A stretch of DNA of 64,000 nucleotides, from positions 62,001-126,000 of the forward strand of contig JBEPZU010000001.1 of NCBI GenBank assembly GCA_041640715.1, read 5' to 3'. The notes below the pieces were generated by a model, which saw only the letters and a program-made list of their open reading frames with translations, did no database searches and had not been told where the DNA came from. The stretch is from DSFO01 sp041640715. GTDB lineage: Archaea > Thermoproteota > Thermoprotei > Gearchaeales > Gearchaeaceae. Shown here piece by piece: positions 15,777 through 24,504 of the stretch. Position numbers and translations under genes: made by a program. How positions within the stretch are numbered: position 1 is the first letter of the stretch; each line of letters begins with the position of its first letter.

Positions 15777-17663
15777 TTAGTCAACTCTTAATAATTCATC
15801 CGAGATCAATTTCCTTATATCTTTAAATAAAAAGTTGACACTATAAATCTTGAAATTTTCGTTTATAATTCTCTTTAATTCTTGAAAATTTTCTTTTCTA
15901 AAGTATTCCTTTATTTTTTCTAATATATCTTTTTCTGAAGGTTTTTTTACGCCTATTATTAGTTCATGATCGCCAAGCCATGAAGAGGCGAATTGAACTT
16001 TAGTTTCATTCAAAGTCATGATGGATCTTATCTCAAGTTCACCTAAAGTCAGTTTAGAATTTTTCATCTCGAGTTTTTCATAACTGCCTTTGATTTTGTA
16101 TGAATATAATTCATCAGGTAAATTTCTGCTTTCTAGCAAAAGCAACGCTGCGTAGTTTGCGGCTACCTTATTAAGATCGGTGGAAAGAGGTTTAACGAAT
16201 AGTTCGTAAATTCTACCACCATCAGTGAATTCAGGAAGGTTGGATTTAGCTTTGGACAGAATTTGAATAAAACCCTTTTCCAAATCTTCACTTGCTACTT
16301 CTCTAATCAATTCTATCGCCCTAGCTGCATTGCTAATCACTTGCAAAGCTTCAATTCTAGAAATATCTTCAAAAAACCATGCTCCGCTTTCGAAAGTTAG
16401 TATTACATTCTTCTGAGCTTCTAACAACTTAAGCAATTTCCTTTTATCTTCGAGATTCAATTCGATCTTTGAATGTTTATTAAAGAAACTTTCTATTGAT
16501 GCATCAGACCATCGTTTCAACAATACCTCTATGTAATTGTTCCTCGCTTCAATGGGATTCTCTAGATATTTGGCTGATTCATTTAGATAAATTTCCCATG
16601 TTTCTTCTCTTAACCAATCCATGGCTTGCCTTAAATGAATTCTCCATTCTAAGCTCCAATCATCTTTTTTGCCGCATCCACAATCTTTTCTCCATCTTTC
16701 AACACCATGAATGCAACTCCAAGATGTATTTTCTATTATTTCTACTTCATACTCAGGTGGAGATAATTCTAGGAACATACCGTAATTAGCTAGTTTGTAT
16801 TCTTTGCTTTTCTCTATGGAAATTAAGGCATAAGCTAATGCTTGTTCAGCGAATTTTTTGTGATGTCCATACGTTTCACCATCGGTTGCTATGTTCACAA
16901 GTTGCTTTTTATCTACGTTCTTGAACGCGCTAAACAATCTTTTAGCAAAATTCTCACCGCTAGATAATAAATCGCTGAAAGCTACTTCATGGGATATTTC
17001 CCTGTTGTAAAAGAATATATTAATGGTTCTGTTACCAGGAAGTCTACATAAATAAGCTTGTGTGGTTTCTATCTTCTCTCCTAATACATCTATCCATTCT
17101 CCTCCTTCGATCTTTTTAATCCTTCTGGCCTGATGAGGCGCCAGTATTGTGAATTTTATTCCTTCATCTGCCAGCACAGTTAATGTCTCAATATCTACGG
17201 CTGTCTCAGGAAGCCAGAATCCTTCGGGATATCTTCCAAACCTCTCTTCAAAGTCCCTTATTCCCCATTTGATATTTGTTATTTTGTCTTCTCTGCTAGC
17301 TAAGGGCATTATCATATGACAATAAGGATGTGCTATTGCTGAACCATGCCCGTTGAATTTAATTTTGCTCTTAGAATCCGCTTTTAATATAGCTTCGTAT
17401 ACCTCTGTCGCTTTTCTTTCTAACCATCTCAATAAAGTAGGACCGAAATCGAAGCTTATTAAGGAATAATTGTTCATCATCCTGAGAGTCCCGTCTTTGT
17501 ATACGAGCTTAAGGAAGGCGTTTGGAGCGTAACATTCATCGGTTATTCTTTGATTCCAATCGTGGTAAGGATGGGCACTTTCTTGTATCTCTACTTCATC
17601 TAAATAGGGATTTTCTCTTTGAGGTTGGTAGAAATGGGCATGTATACAAATGTATTTTTCCAT
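15777..17663 (-). CDS. Glycoside hydrolase family 57 protein (alpha-amylase/branching-type)
   Basis: The 628-residue protein begins M-E-K-Y-I-C-I-H-A-H-F-Y-Q-P, the first conserved GH57 motif. The likely nucleophile is E153 in F-W-L-P-E-T and the acid/base is D261 in T-D-G-E-T-Y-G-H-H. The C-terminal half resembles the DUF3536 helical region of long GH57 proteins. GH57 enzymes act on alpha-glucans as amylases, branching enzymes or glucanotransferases; the specific reaction is not clear. It follows a GH13 branching enzyme gene with a 17-base gap. An alternative TTG start at 17684 would overlap that gene's stop and add seven residues. Confidence 0.9.
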   Translation of the reverse strand: MEKYICIHAHFYQPQRENPYLDEVEIQESAHPYHDWNQRITDECYAPNAFLKLVYKDGTLRMMNNYSLISFDFGPTLLRWLERKATEVYEAILKADSKSKIKFNGHGSAIAHPYCHMIMPLASREDKITNIKWGIRDFEERFGRYPEGFWLPETAVDIETLTVLADEGIKFTILAPHQARRIKKIEGGEWIDVLGEKIETTQAYLCRLPGNRTINIFFYNREISHEVAFSDLLSSGENFAKRLFSAFKNVDKKQLVNIATDGETYGHHKKFAEQALAYALISIEKSKEYKLANYGMFLELSPPEYEVEIIENTSWSCIHGVERWRKDCGCGKKDDWSLEWRIHLRQAMDWLREETWEIYLNESAKYLENPIEARNNYIEVLLKRWSDASIESFFNKHSKIELNLEDKRKLLKLLEAQKNVILTFESGAWFFEDISRIEALQVISNAARAIELIREVASEDLEKGFIQILSKAKSNLPEFTDGGRIYELFVKPLSTDLNKVAANYAALLLLESRNLPDELYSYKIKGSYEKLEMKNSKLTLGELEIRSIMTLNETKVQFASSWLGDHELIIGVKKPSEKDILEKIKEYFRKENFQELKRIINENFKIYSVNFLFKDIRKLISDELLRVD

Positions 17664-17680
17664 TGTTTGGAATTTATCGA

Positions 17681-19582
17681 TCAATAAATAAACTTAAAAT
17701 ACAAGCAAGCTAGAGGCGGCAATGAGATATTAATCGAAAAATTTCTTCCATGAAAAGGTATATCATCAGAATAGACTCCTCCGAAATTGCCCCATCCACT
17801 ACCTTCATATTCCTTAGCATCTGTGTTCAATATTTCTTTCCAAAATCCATGCTTAGGCACTCCAATCCTATAGTTAGTCCTAGGTACTGGAGTACAATTA
17901 CAGACTACTAGGATTATTTCTTCAGAATCAGGATCTTTTCTGAGAAAGCTTATTATGCTCTTTTCCCAATCGCTGAAATCTATCCATTCAAAACCTTTGC
18001 TATCGAAGTCATATTTATGCATAGCTTTCTCTTTTCTATAGATCATGTTCAAGTCTCTAACAAGTCTTTGTAGACCTCTATGGTATGGGTTTTCTAGTAA
18101 ATGCCATTCAATGCTAGAATCGTGATTCCACTCGCTTCTTTGTGCTATCTCATTACCCATGAACAATAATTTTTTGCCAGGATGGGCATACATGTATGCA
18201 AATAAAAGTCTTAAATTAGCGAACTTTTGCCATTCGTCACCTGGCATTTTATTCAATAGCGATGCCTTACCATGAACCACTTCGTCATGGGATAAAGGTA
18301 ATACGAAGTTCTCAGAAAAAGCATACCAAATGCTAAAAGTCAATCGGTTATGATGGTATTTCCTGTATATGGGGTCCTTAGAGAAGTATTGTAACGTATC
18401 GTGCATCCATCCCATGTTCCACTTCATTCCAAATCCCAACCCGCCTAGGTAAACAGGTCTAGAAACCATAGGCCATGCTGTAGATTCTTCAGCGATGGTT
18501 TGTACATCTGGATAATGTTTGTAAATAATCTCGTTTAGATCTCTTATGAAAGATATCGCTTCCAAATTCTCCTTACCACCATATATATTAGGAACCCATT
18601 CTCCTGGTTTCCTAGAATAATCTAGATAAAGCATCGAAGCTACAGCATCTATTCTGAGACCATCTGCATGATATTTATCTAGCCAAAATAAAGCGCTACT
18701 TATCAAGAACGATCTTACTTCTTTTTTACCATAGTCAAATACGTAGCTATTCCAATCAGGATGGTAACGTTTCCTCCAGTCTTCATATTCATAAAGGTAT
18801 GTTCCATCGAAAAAAGATAAGCCATGGGCATCGGTGGGGAAATGTGAAGGAACCCAATCTAAGATTACACCTATATCGTTCTTATGTAAATGGTTTATCA
18901 ATTCCATGAAATCTTGGGGGGTTCCATATCTACTAGTAGGAGCGAAATAACCTGTTATCTGATACCCCCAACTACCGTAGAAAGGATGTTCCATTACAGG
19001 TAAGAATTCAACATGCGTGAAGCCCATTTCTTTAACATACTCAGCCAACTTTTTGCCTATTTCTCTGTAATTCAACCATTCATTCTTTTCATTTCTCTTC
19101 CATGAACCTAGATGTACTTCATATATAGCGATGGGTGATTGGAGCGAATTATGCAATCTTCTCTTTCTCATCCATTCTTGATCTTCCCATTTGAACTCTA
19201 GATCCCAAACTATAGATGCAGTCTTAGGAGGGGTTTCATGATAAAACGCAAAAGGATCTGCTTTATCTATTTTGTAATTCCCTTTCTCTATTCTGTATTT
19301 GTAAAGAGTTCCTTTCTTCAGTTTAGGGATGAAACCTTCCCATATTCCTGATAAATCTTTCCTTTTGAACAAAACATGGGCATTTGGATCCCAGTCGTTG
19401 AAATCTCCTATTACCGAGACCTTTTCGGCATTGGGAGCCCATACAGCGAAATAGCAACCTTTCTCATTATTTACTTCTATTAGCTTAGAACCGAGCTTTT
19501 CATAAAGATTACAATGTCTTCCTTCCATGAAGAGATATACATCATATTCGCTTATGAGTGAAAATTCGATCACTTCTTCCAT
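17681..19582 (-). CDS. glgB: 1,4-alpha-glucan branching enzyme (GH13)
   Basis: The 633-residue protein has a CBM48 domain (about residues 40-130) and a GH13 catalytic barrel. D312 in D-G-L-R-I-D-A-V is the nucleophile, the E365/E366 pair in I-A-E-E-S-T contains the acid/base, and L-S-H-D-E-V-V-H-G-K holds the transition-state aspartate. The W-G-Y-Q-I-T-G-Y-F-A-P-T-S-R-Y-G stretch is specific to GlgB. It introduces alpha-1,6 branches into glycogen. Bacterial-type GlgB is uncommon in archaea, which more often use GH57 branching enzymes; here a GH57 gene follows directly, suggesting a joint glycogen operon. Confidence 0.95.
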   Translation of the reverse strand: MEEVIEFSLISEYDVYLFMEGRHCNLYEKLGSKLIEVNNEKGCYFAVWAPNAEKVSVIGDFNDWDPNAHVLFKRKDLSGIWEGFIPKLKKGTLYKYRIEKGNYKIDKADPFAFYHETPPKTASIVWDLEFKWEDQEWMRKRRLHNSLQSPIAIYEVHLGSWKRNEKNEWLNYREIGKKLAEYVKEMGFTHVEFLPVMEHPFYGSWGYQITGYFAPTSRYGTPQDFMELINHLHKNDIGVILDWVPSHFPTDAHGLSFFDGTYLYEYEDWRKRYHPDWNSYVFDYGKKEVRSFLISSALFWLDKYHADGLRIDAVASMLYLDYSRKPGEWVPNIYGGKENLEAISFIRDLNEIIYKHYPDVQTIAEESTAWPMVSRPVYLGGLGFGMKWNMGWMHDTLQYFSKDPIYRKYHHNRLTFSIWYAFSENFVLPLSHDEVVHGKASLLNKMPGDEWQKFANLRLLFAYMYAHPGKKLLFMGNEIAQRSEWNHDSSIEWHLLENPYHRGLQRLVRDLNMIYRKEKAMHKYDFDSKGFEWIDFSDWEKSIISFLRKDPDSEEIILVVCNCTPVPRTNYRIGVPKHGFWKEILNTDAKEYEGSGWGNFGGVYSDDIPFHGRNFSINISLPPLACLYFKFIY

Positions 19583-19632
19583 TTTAATTTTCTGTAAAGA
19601 AACAAATCTCCATTATAATAGATAAAATTATT

Positions 19633-20529
19633 GTGGGTAGGAAGATCTTTTTCGCCATCCAGTTATGGGGGAATGAGAATATTTTGTCTTTATTTAGTGA
19701 GATAGAGCGCTTAGGCTATGACGGGGCTTATTATGGTGATGGACCTTTCAAGTGGCTCTCAGACTGCTTTTCCATATTAGCAGCTTCTTCTTTAGTCACC
19801 AATACAATGAGGATTGGGCCCGTTGTAACCTATCTAGATGGTTCTTATAGAAGTCTGGTCGCTACTATTAAGGCTTTAGTTACGATATCTAATCTAAGCA
19901 AAGGAAGACTGGATGCGAGATTTGGTTTCATAAAAGAAGATGCTAGGCCTTATTGGAAAGAATTCGGCATTGTCCTTCCAAGCTTAAAAGAAAGGATAGA
20001 TAGAGTCGAAGAAGGGCTGTTCATATCCAAGCAAATATTCACCAAAGGTGGGATTAACTTTGAAGGAAAATATCACAGGTTGAATATAAGCGAATTTACC
20101 CCTAAACCTTTGTTTTCAATACCAGTTTGGATAGCAGCGATGGGTAAGAAGACCATAAAGATAGCTTTGAGGTATGCCGATGTTTGGGAAGTTTCCTTCA
20201 TTCCTCCTGAACACTTAGCTAAGCTCATTGAGGAACATAGAACTCTGATTTCAAGAAGGAATGTTGAAATTTCTTTAGAAGTAGATGTGATAATAGGTAA
20301 AGATAGGAGGGAGTTTGAAAAAAGGTTCTCTAAATATTTGGCTATTAGAGGTGTGAGTAAACACCATTGGATTGTTCAATCAGCTATAAAAGGGGATTCT
20401 GATCAGTGCATAAATAAAATTCAAGAATTCATAGACGTGGGAGTAAAAAAGTTCATCTTAACTTTCAATGAGATACCCGATCTTAGCGGTTTGAAGATTT
20501 TCGCTTCGGAAGTCTTAAATTCTTTTTAA
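19633..20529 (+). CDS. Luciferase-like (LLM class) flavin- or F420-dependent oxidoreductase
   Basis: The 298-residue protein has the single-barrel pattern of luciferase-like monooxygenases and F420-dependent reductases. The N-terminal strand is followed by E-R-L-G-Y-D-G-A-Y-Y-G-D, then R-I-G-P-V-V-T, then L-S-K-G-R-L-D-A-R-F-G, and near the middle P-V-W-I-A-A-M-G-K-K-T. Relatives include methylene-tetrahydromethanopterin reductase (Mer), but the specific Mer signature is not evident, so substrate and cofactor stay open. The start is a GTG; a TATA-like ttataata lies in the divergent gap with glgB. It is a single-gene unit ahead of tRNA-Thr. Confidence 0.85.
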   Translation: MGRKIFFAIQLWGNENILSLFSEIERLGYDGAYYGDGPFKWLSDCFSILAASSLVTNTMRIGPVVTYLDGSYRSLVATIKALVTISNLSKGRLDARFGFIKEDARPYWKEFGIVLPSLKERIDRVEEGLFISKQIFTKGGINFEGKYHRLNISEFTPKPLFSIPVWIAAMGKKTIKIALRYADVWEVSFIPPEHLAKLIEEHRTLISRRNVEISLEVDVIIGKDRREFEKRFSKYLAIRGVSKHHWIVQSAIKGDSDQCINKIQEFIDVGVKKFILTFNEIPDLSGLKIFASEVLNSF

Positions 20530-20568
20530 CGAAAGATTTTTAGTTAAAACATTCTTATTACTAAATGT

Positions 20569-20642
20569 GCCTCGGTAGCTTAGCTGGTTATAGCGCCGCA
20601 CTGGTAATGCGGAGGTCGCGGGTTCAAATCCCGCCCGAGGCT
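20569..20642 (+). tRNA. tRNA-Thr (anticodon GGT)
   Basis: The acceptor GCCTCGG pairs with CCGAGGC and the discriminator is T, as expected for archaeal tRNA-Thr. The anticodon stem CCGCA/TGCGG closes the loop CTGGTAA with anticodon GGT, and the T arm GCGGG-TTCAAAT-CCCGC is intact. There is no intron and no encoded CCA. Confidence 0.97.
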
Positions 20643-20988
20643 TCATAAAATAAGCTCAACTTTTTACCTTTAAGCAATTATAGCGAAATATCTGTTATTG
20701 GCTACGAAAACGAGATAGAGATGACAGTTCAACCTTCAAAAAATGAACGATAGAAATCCATCTTTAACTTGCTAAGATATCGTGCAATTTTTGCATTTTT
20801 GGTGATCTCAGGCAAGAGTTTAGGAAGTAAAAGCATAAGTAGGTTGGTTCAAAACATTCTCAAAAGTTTGTAATCAGTTAGCAAAAGCGTATTTTCTTAT
20901 CCATGTTCGTTCAACAATTTATCTATGGTATGCTTAAAATTATAACCGATTTTTAATAAAATTTATAAAAGACTTATTGAAATAAAGG
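20643..20988. other. Long non-coding gap upstream of the thiamine transporter operon
   Basis: About 345 bases with no credible reading frame in either direction. Its 3' end carries the promoter of ykoE. I see no convincing THI-box secondary structure (the conserved CTGAGA and ACYTGA elements of TPP riboswitches are absent) and no complete C/D-box pair. It may contain binding sites for the regulator ThiR, but no repeated palindrome could be picked out by eye. Confidence 0.4.
20961..20970 (+). promoter_or_regulatory. TATA box of the ykoE-ykoD-ykoC operon
   Basis: The sequence atttataaaa lies 23 bases (centre) before the GTG at 20989 and 29 before the in-frame ATG at 20995. Either start would give a nearly leaderless transcript, so the first residue of YkoE remains uncertain. 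Confidence 0.55.
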
Positions 20989-21612
20989 GTGGTTATGGAA
21001 TTTCGTTATGCTAGTTTAGATGTAGCCGCTTTAGCGGGAATTGCAGTGATTTCAGGCGCTATTTTCTTGATAGCTTCTAACTTTATTTATGTACCCCTAG
21101 TAGGTCTTACTCCTGTTTTCCCAGCGATGGCTGTGATATGGCCAATAATGTATGGTGTTTGGTTTATTGGAGGCACTGCTGCGGCTTATATTATAAGGAA
21201 ACCTGGTTCTGCTTTCGTAGGCGAATTCTTAGGAGCCCTAGTTGAGTTAGCGTTTGCGCCCATCTTCGGTGTTTTCGTGTTACTCTGGGGTGCAATACAG
21301 GGAGCGAGCAGTGAGTTGGTATTCCTTGCAAGAAAGTATAAGAAGTGGGATTACACAACGATGGCGCTGGCTGGTTTCCTACCTGGTTTACCTATAGCTA
21401 TACCTGGCTGGATTTTCTTTCCGCAATTATACGTAGCGGCTTTTGACTACGCCGGTGTTGCGGGTGTAGCTGCTTATATATTACTTCATGCGATAAGCGG
21501 TTTAATCATAGCGGGTATCTTAACTAAGTATTTCATAGATAAAATAGCTTTGACAGGCGTTTTGGACCTATTCGAGGTGGGAAGCGAAGTAAGGAAGCAA
21601 AAGAAATCTTAA
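20989..21612 (+). CDS. ykoE: Thiamine-related ECF transporter S component, YkoE family
   Basis: The 207-residue membrane protein has about six hydrophobic segments and the YkoE-like pattern rich in small residues (G-L-T-P-V-F-P-A-M-A-V-I-W-P, then G-A-L-V-E-L). YkoE-type S components bind thiamine or its pyrimidine precursor HMP and work with the YkoD ATPase and YkoC transmembrane proteins, encoded directly downstream (overlap of one base). The nearby thiE and thiR genes support a thiamine substrate. It may start at the GTG at 20989 or two codons later at ATG. Confidence 0.85.
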   Translation: MVMEFRYASLDVAALAGIAVISGAIFLIASNFIYVPLVGLTPVFPAMAVIWPIMYGVWFIGGTAAAYIIRKPGSAFVGEFLGALVELAFAPIFGVFVLLWGAIQGASSELVFLARKYKKWDYTTMALAGFLPGLPIAIPGWIFFPQLYVAAFDYAGVAGVAAYILLHAISGLIIAGILTKYFIDKIALTGVLDLFEVGSEVRKQKKS

Positions 21613-23132
21613 TGTTAAAAGTTGAATCTTATTTTTTTAAATATGCTACTTCAAACGATTGGATTTTAAAGGATATAAATTTCGAACTTAATAAGGGCGA
21701 AGTCCTTCTATTACTAGGTCCTAACGGAAGCGGTAAGACTACTCTAGCTCTTTCAATAATGGGAATAGCTCAAAGGTATCCTTCTGAATATAAGGGCACA
21801 ATAAACTACAAGGGAAGAGATATACTAGAATATAAAAGGGCAGAATTGGCTAAAACTCTAAGCATAATTCAACAAGATCCTGAGGCTCAGATAGTTACTC
21901 TGATAGTAGAAGATGAAGTAGCATTTGCCCTCGAGAATTTGTTGTATGATGACATAGAGGAAAGAATATCTCGTGCTTTAAAGCTGGTTAGGCTTGAGGA
22001 GAAGAGGAAGGAAGAAACCTATGCTTTGTCATATGGTGAAAAGCAAAAGTTAATGCTAGCAAGCATCTTAGCCTTGGATAATGAACTTTTAGTCCTTGAT
22101 GAACCTACTTCTAATCTAGATCCCTTATCTAGGAAGGAATTTTTCAAGATACTTTACGATTTAAAGGCTAGGAAGACTTCAATGCTGATAATAGAGCATA
22201 ATATAGATGAAATAGCTAAGTTAATCGACAAGGTTTTGATCCTCAATAAAAGGGGAGAAGTCATGGCATATGGAAGTTTTCCTAATGTTTTATATGAACT
22301 AGATAAAAATACTTTAGTTGAATTAGGGATATGGTTACCTTATGATCTAGAACTTCAACTTTTAGCAAAAAACGTTTCTAAGGTGCCTAATGCAAAAAAA
22401 GCAAGGATAATCCTCAAGGTAGAAAACTTATCCTTTAAATACAAGCAGCCTGTGTTGAGGAATATAAACATAGATTTTGAAGAAGGTAAACTCTATGCAA
22501 TCTTAGGTCATAATGGTGCAGGTAAAACTACACTTTGTAAAATAATCGCTGGTCTTTTGAAGGGTTATAGCGGAAAGGTTAGATTTTTAGATTCAAGGAA
22601 GGTGAAATTCTGCTTTCAAAATCCAGATGTTCAACTAATTGGTAACACGGTTAAAGAAGAAATTGGGATCTCTCTTAAAGCTATAGGTAAAGATCCGACT
22701 CTGGCCCTTAACATACTGAGGACTTTCAATTTAGAAGAATATTATGATAAGAATCCGCATATGTTAAGCGAAGGACAAAAGAGAATATTATCTATCGCTT
22801 CTGCGCTGGTCTATGATTCTGATGTCTTAATATGTGACGAACCTACTTTTGCTCTGGATAGAGCGAATTCAAGGAAAATAATGGAAATCCTCAAACAACT
22901 GACAGAAAAAGGTAAGACTGTGATATATACTACGCATGATATAAAGCAAGTTTTAGAGTATGCAGATGAGGTAATAACGATCAATAAAGGAATGATAGAG
23001 TTTAAAGGAGATATATGGAGATTTATAAAGGAAATCAAAAACCTAAACATACCTTTGCCTTCATTTCTAGATAACTTGAGTTCAGAAGAGCTTGAAAAAT
23101 ACGTAATCAGTACCAGGGGTTTGTTTGCATGA
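21612..23132 (+). CDS. ykoD: ECF transporter duplicated ATPase, YkoD type
   Basis: The 506-residue protein contains two complete ABC ATPase domains. The first has Walker A G-P-N-G-S-G-K-T-T, signature L-S-Y-G-E-K-Q and Walker B L-L-V-L-D-E-P. The second has G-H-N-G-A-G-K-T-T, L-S-E-G-Q-K-R and D-V-L-I-C-D-E-P. A fused pair of this kind is the YkoD arrangement for HMP/thiamine uptake. It overlaps ykoE by one base and ykoC by four bases, so the three form one operon. It differs from the separate EcfA1/EcfA2 pair at 48693-50349. Confidence 0.92.
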   Translation: MLKVESYFFKYATSNDWILKDINFELNKGEVLLLLGPNGSGKTTLALSIMGIAQRYPSEYKGTINYKGRDILEYKRAELAKTLSIIQQDPEAQIVTLIVEDEVAFALENLLYDDIEERISRALKLVRLEEKRKEETYALSYGEKQKLMLASILALDNELLVLDEPTSNLDPLSRKEFFKILYDLKARKTSMLIIEHNIDEIAKLIDKVLILNKRGEVMAYGSFPNVLYELDKNTLVELGIWLPYDLELQLLAKNVSKVPNAKKARIILKVENLSFKYKQPVLRNINIDFEEGKLYAILGHNGAGKTTLCKIIAGLLKGYSGKVRFLDSRKVKFCFQNPDVQLIGNTVKEEIGISLKAIGKDPTLALNILRTFNLEEYYDKNPHMLSEGQKRILSIASALVYDSDVLICDEPTFALDRANSRKIMEILKQLTEKGKTVIYTTHDIKQVLEYADEVITINKGMIEFKGDIWRFIKEIKNLNIPLPSFLDNLSSEELEKYVISTRGLFA

Positions 23133-23887
23133 AATTAGAAGAATTAAATCCCTTATCTAAGTTCTCGGTTGCGCTGATTGGTGCGATAATAGTCATTTTC
23201 GTAGAAGGAATATTACCTTTATCTATCTTTTTTATTTTGGCCTCTTCTTTGGCTCTTTTGTCAGGTTATCCTAAACAATATTTTAGATTCTTGATCTTAG
23301 CATTACCGTTTTTAGCCATAGTATGGTTAGTAAATGCGGCTTTCACTTTTTGCGGCGAAGTAATATTGAACCTATATACCTGGAAGCTCACTTATCCTGG
23401 TTTATTAATAGGAACCAACGTAATGCTTAGGATAGCGATAATAGTTGTTTTTTCTTATATTTTTGTAACAACTACGAATCCAAGAGATTTGGTGTATGCA
23501 CTCGTCAAATACTTCAGGATGAATTATAGCATAGCCTTTGCCGCTTTCATAACTTTACGATTGTTAAGAGAATCTAGAGTGTTAATGGATGAATTTAATC
23601 AAGCTTATAAAGCAAGAGCTCTTAATCCGCTAAATCCTAGAAGAATCCCTTCTTTGATTTCTTTAATATTTTTCTCCATCATGAGGAAATTGTTTTCGAT
23701 CGCTGTATCTGCAGAGAGCAGAGGTTTCGGAGCTTATGAAAGACGTTTATTTAGATCGAATTTGAGCTTCAACTATAAAGATTATTTATTCTTCTTGATG
23801 ATCGCTTTGTTTTTCGTAATTTCCTTCTATATAGGTTACATTTTCAATGATTTTTATATTGGATTATATCCTAGAGATCTTTGTTGA
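23129..23887 (+). CDS. ykoC: ECF transporter transmembrane component EcfT, YkoC type
   Basis: A 252-residue membrane protein of the CbiQ/EcfT family with five to six hydrophobic segments and the cytoplasmic coupling motifs near S-R-V-L-M-D-E-F-N-Q-A-Y-K-A-R-A and A-E-S-R-G-F-G-A, which contact the ATPase domains. It completes the YkoEDC thiamine/HMP uptake system. Its last 34 bases overlap the 3' end of the convergent thiE. Confidence 0.9.
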   Translation: MKLEELNPLSKFSVALIGAIIVIFVEGILPLSIFFILASSLALLSGYPKQYFRFLILALPFLAIVWLVNAAFTFCGEVILNLYTWKLTYPGLLIGTNVMLRIAIIVVFSYIFVTTTNPRDLVYALVKYFRMNYSIAFAAFITLRLLRESRVLMDEFNQAYKARALNPLNPRRIPSLISLIFFSIMRKLFSIAVSAESRGFGAYERRLFRSNLSFNYKDYLFFLMIALFFVISFYIGYIFNDFYIGLYPRDLC

Positions 23888-24498
23888 TATTTTTCTATTT
23901 TCTCGCTAAAAGCTCTTGCTGCAGCTTCAGGATCTTCAGCCTTTAATATTGCTGAAATCACAGCCACACCATCGACTCCTTTTTCCAATACTTTATCTAC
24001 GTTTTTCAACGTGATACCGCCAGAAGCAAATACAGGTATCTTTAACATCTTCTTAGCCTTTTCTACTGTACTCAAGGGCACGATCTCGCATTCTGTAACA
24101 CTAGAAGATGGGAAGCAAGCGCAGAAAGAAATGTAGTCAGCATTTACTTTTTCAGCCCAAATCGCTCTTTCTAAATCATTGCCTATTGTATATCCTACTA
24201 TCATGTCCTTCCTCTCGTTTTTCACTTGCTGGGGGAGTATTTCATAACCATCGAAATGGACTCCATCTGCTCCTATTTCAATAGCCAATTTGTAGTCGTT
24301 GTTTATTATCAACAAAGCACCATATTTTCTAGCTAATTCTAGAAGCCTTTTACCCAATTCAAGCGCTTCTTCTCTGTTCTTCCAATTAGACCATAATTGC
24401 AATATTTTAACCCCTCCTTTCAAGCCTTTCTCCACTTTTTTCAGAAGTTCTTCCTTATCCATGCTTGCATCTACTACCAGATATAGCCCTTTCATCAT
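23854..24498 (-). CDS. thiE: Thiamine-phosphate synthase ThiE
   Basis: The 214-residue TIM-barrel protein carries the ThiE features N-N-D-Y-K-L-A-I-E-I-G-A-D-G-V-H-F and the phosphate-binding A-S-G-G-I-T near residue 165. It joins HMP-pyrophosphate and thiazole phosphate to thiamine monophosphate. Many archaea use the unrelated ThiN domain instead; here the ThiN fold occurs in the regulator ThiR nearby. It is the last gene of the minus-strand unit methyltransferase - AIR-synthase-like - thiE, six bases after the preceding stop. Confidence 0.9.
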   Translation of the reverse strand: MMKGLYLVVDASMDKEELLKKVEKGLKGGVKILQLWSNWKNREEALELGKRLLELARKYGALLIINNDYKLAIEIGADGVHFDGYEILPQQVKNERKDMIVGYTIGNDLERAIWAEKVNADYISFCACFPSSSVTECEIVPLSTVEKAKKMLKIPVFASGGITLKNVDKVLEKGVDGVAVISAILKAEDPEAAARAFSEKIEKYQQRSLGYNPI

Positions 24499-24504
24499 GT
24501 TCTT

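Noticed and set aside
17663..17684. TTG start for the GH57 gene overlapping the glgB stop
   Set aside because: The ATG seven codons downstream starts exactly at the usual GH57 N-terminus M-E-K-Y-I-C-I-H; the extension has no counterpart, though it cannot be excluded.
20643..20988. Possible TPP riboswitch upstream of ykoE
   Set aside because: The conserved THI-box elements are not found, and a protein regulator (ThiR) is encoded in the same locus, which explains regulation better.
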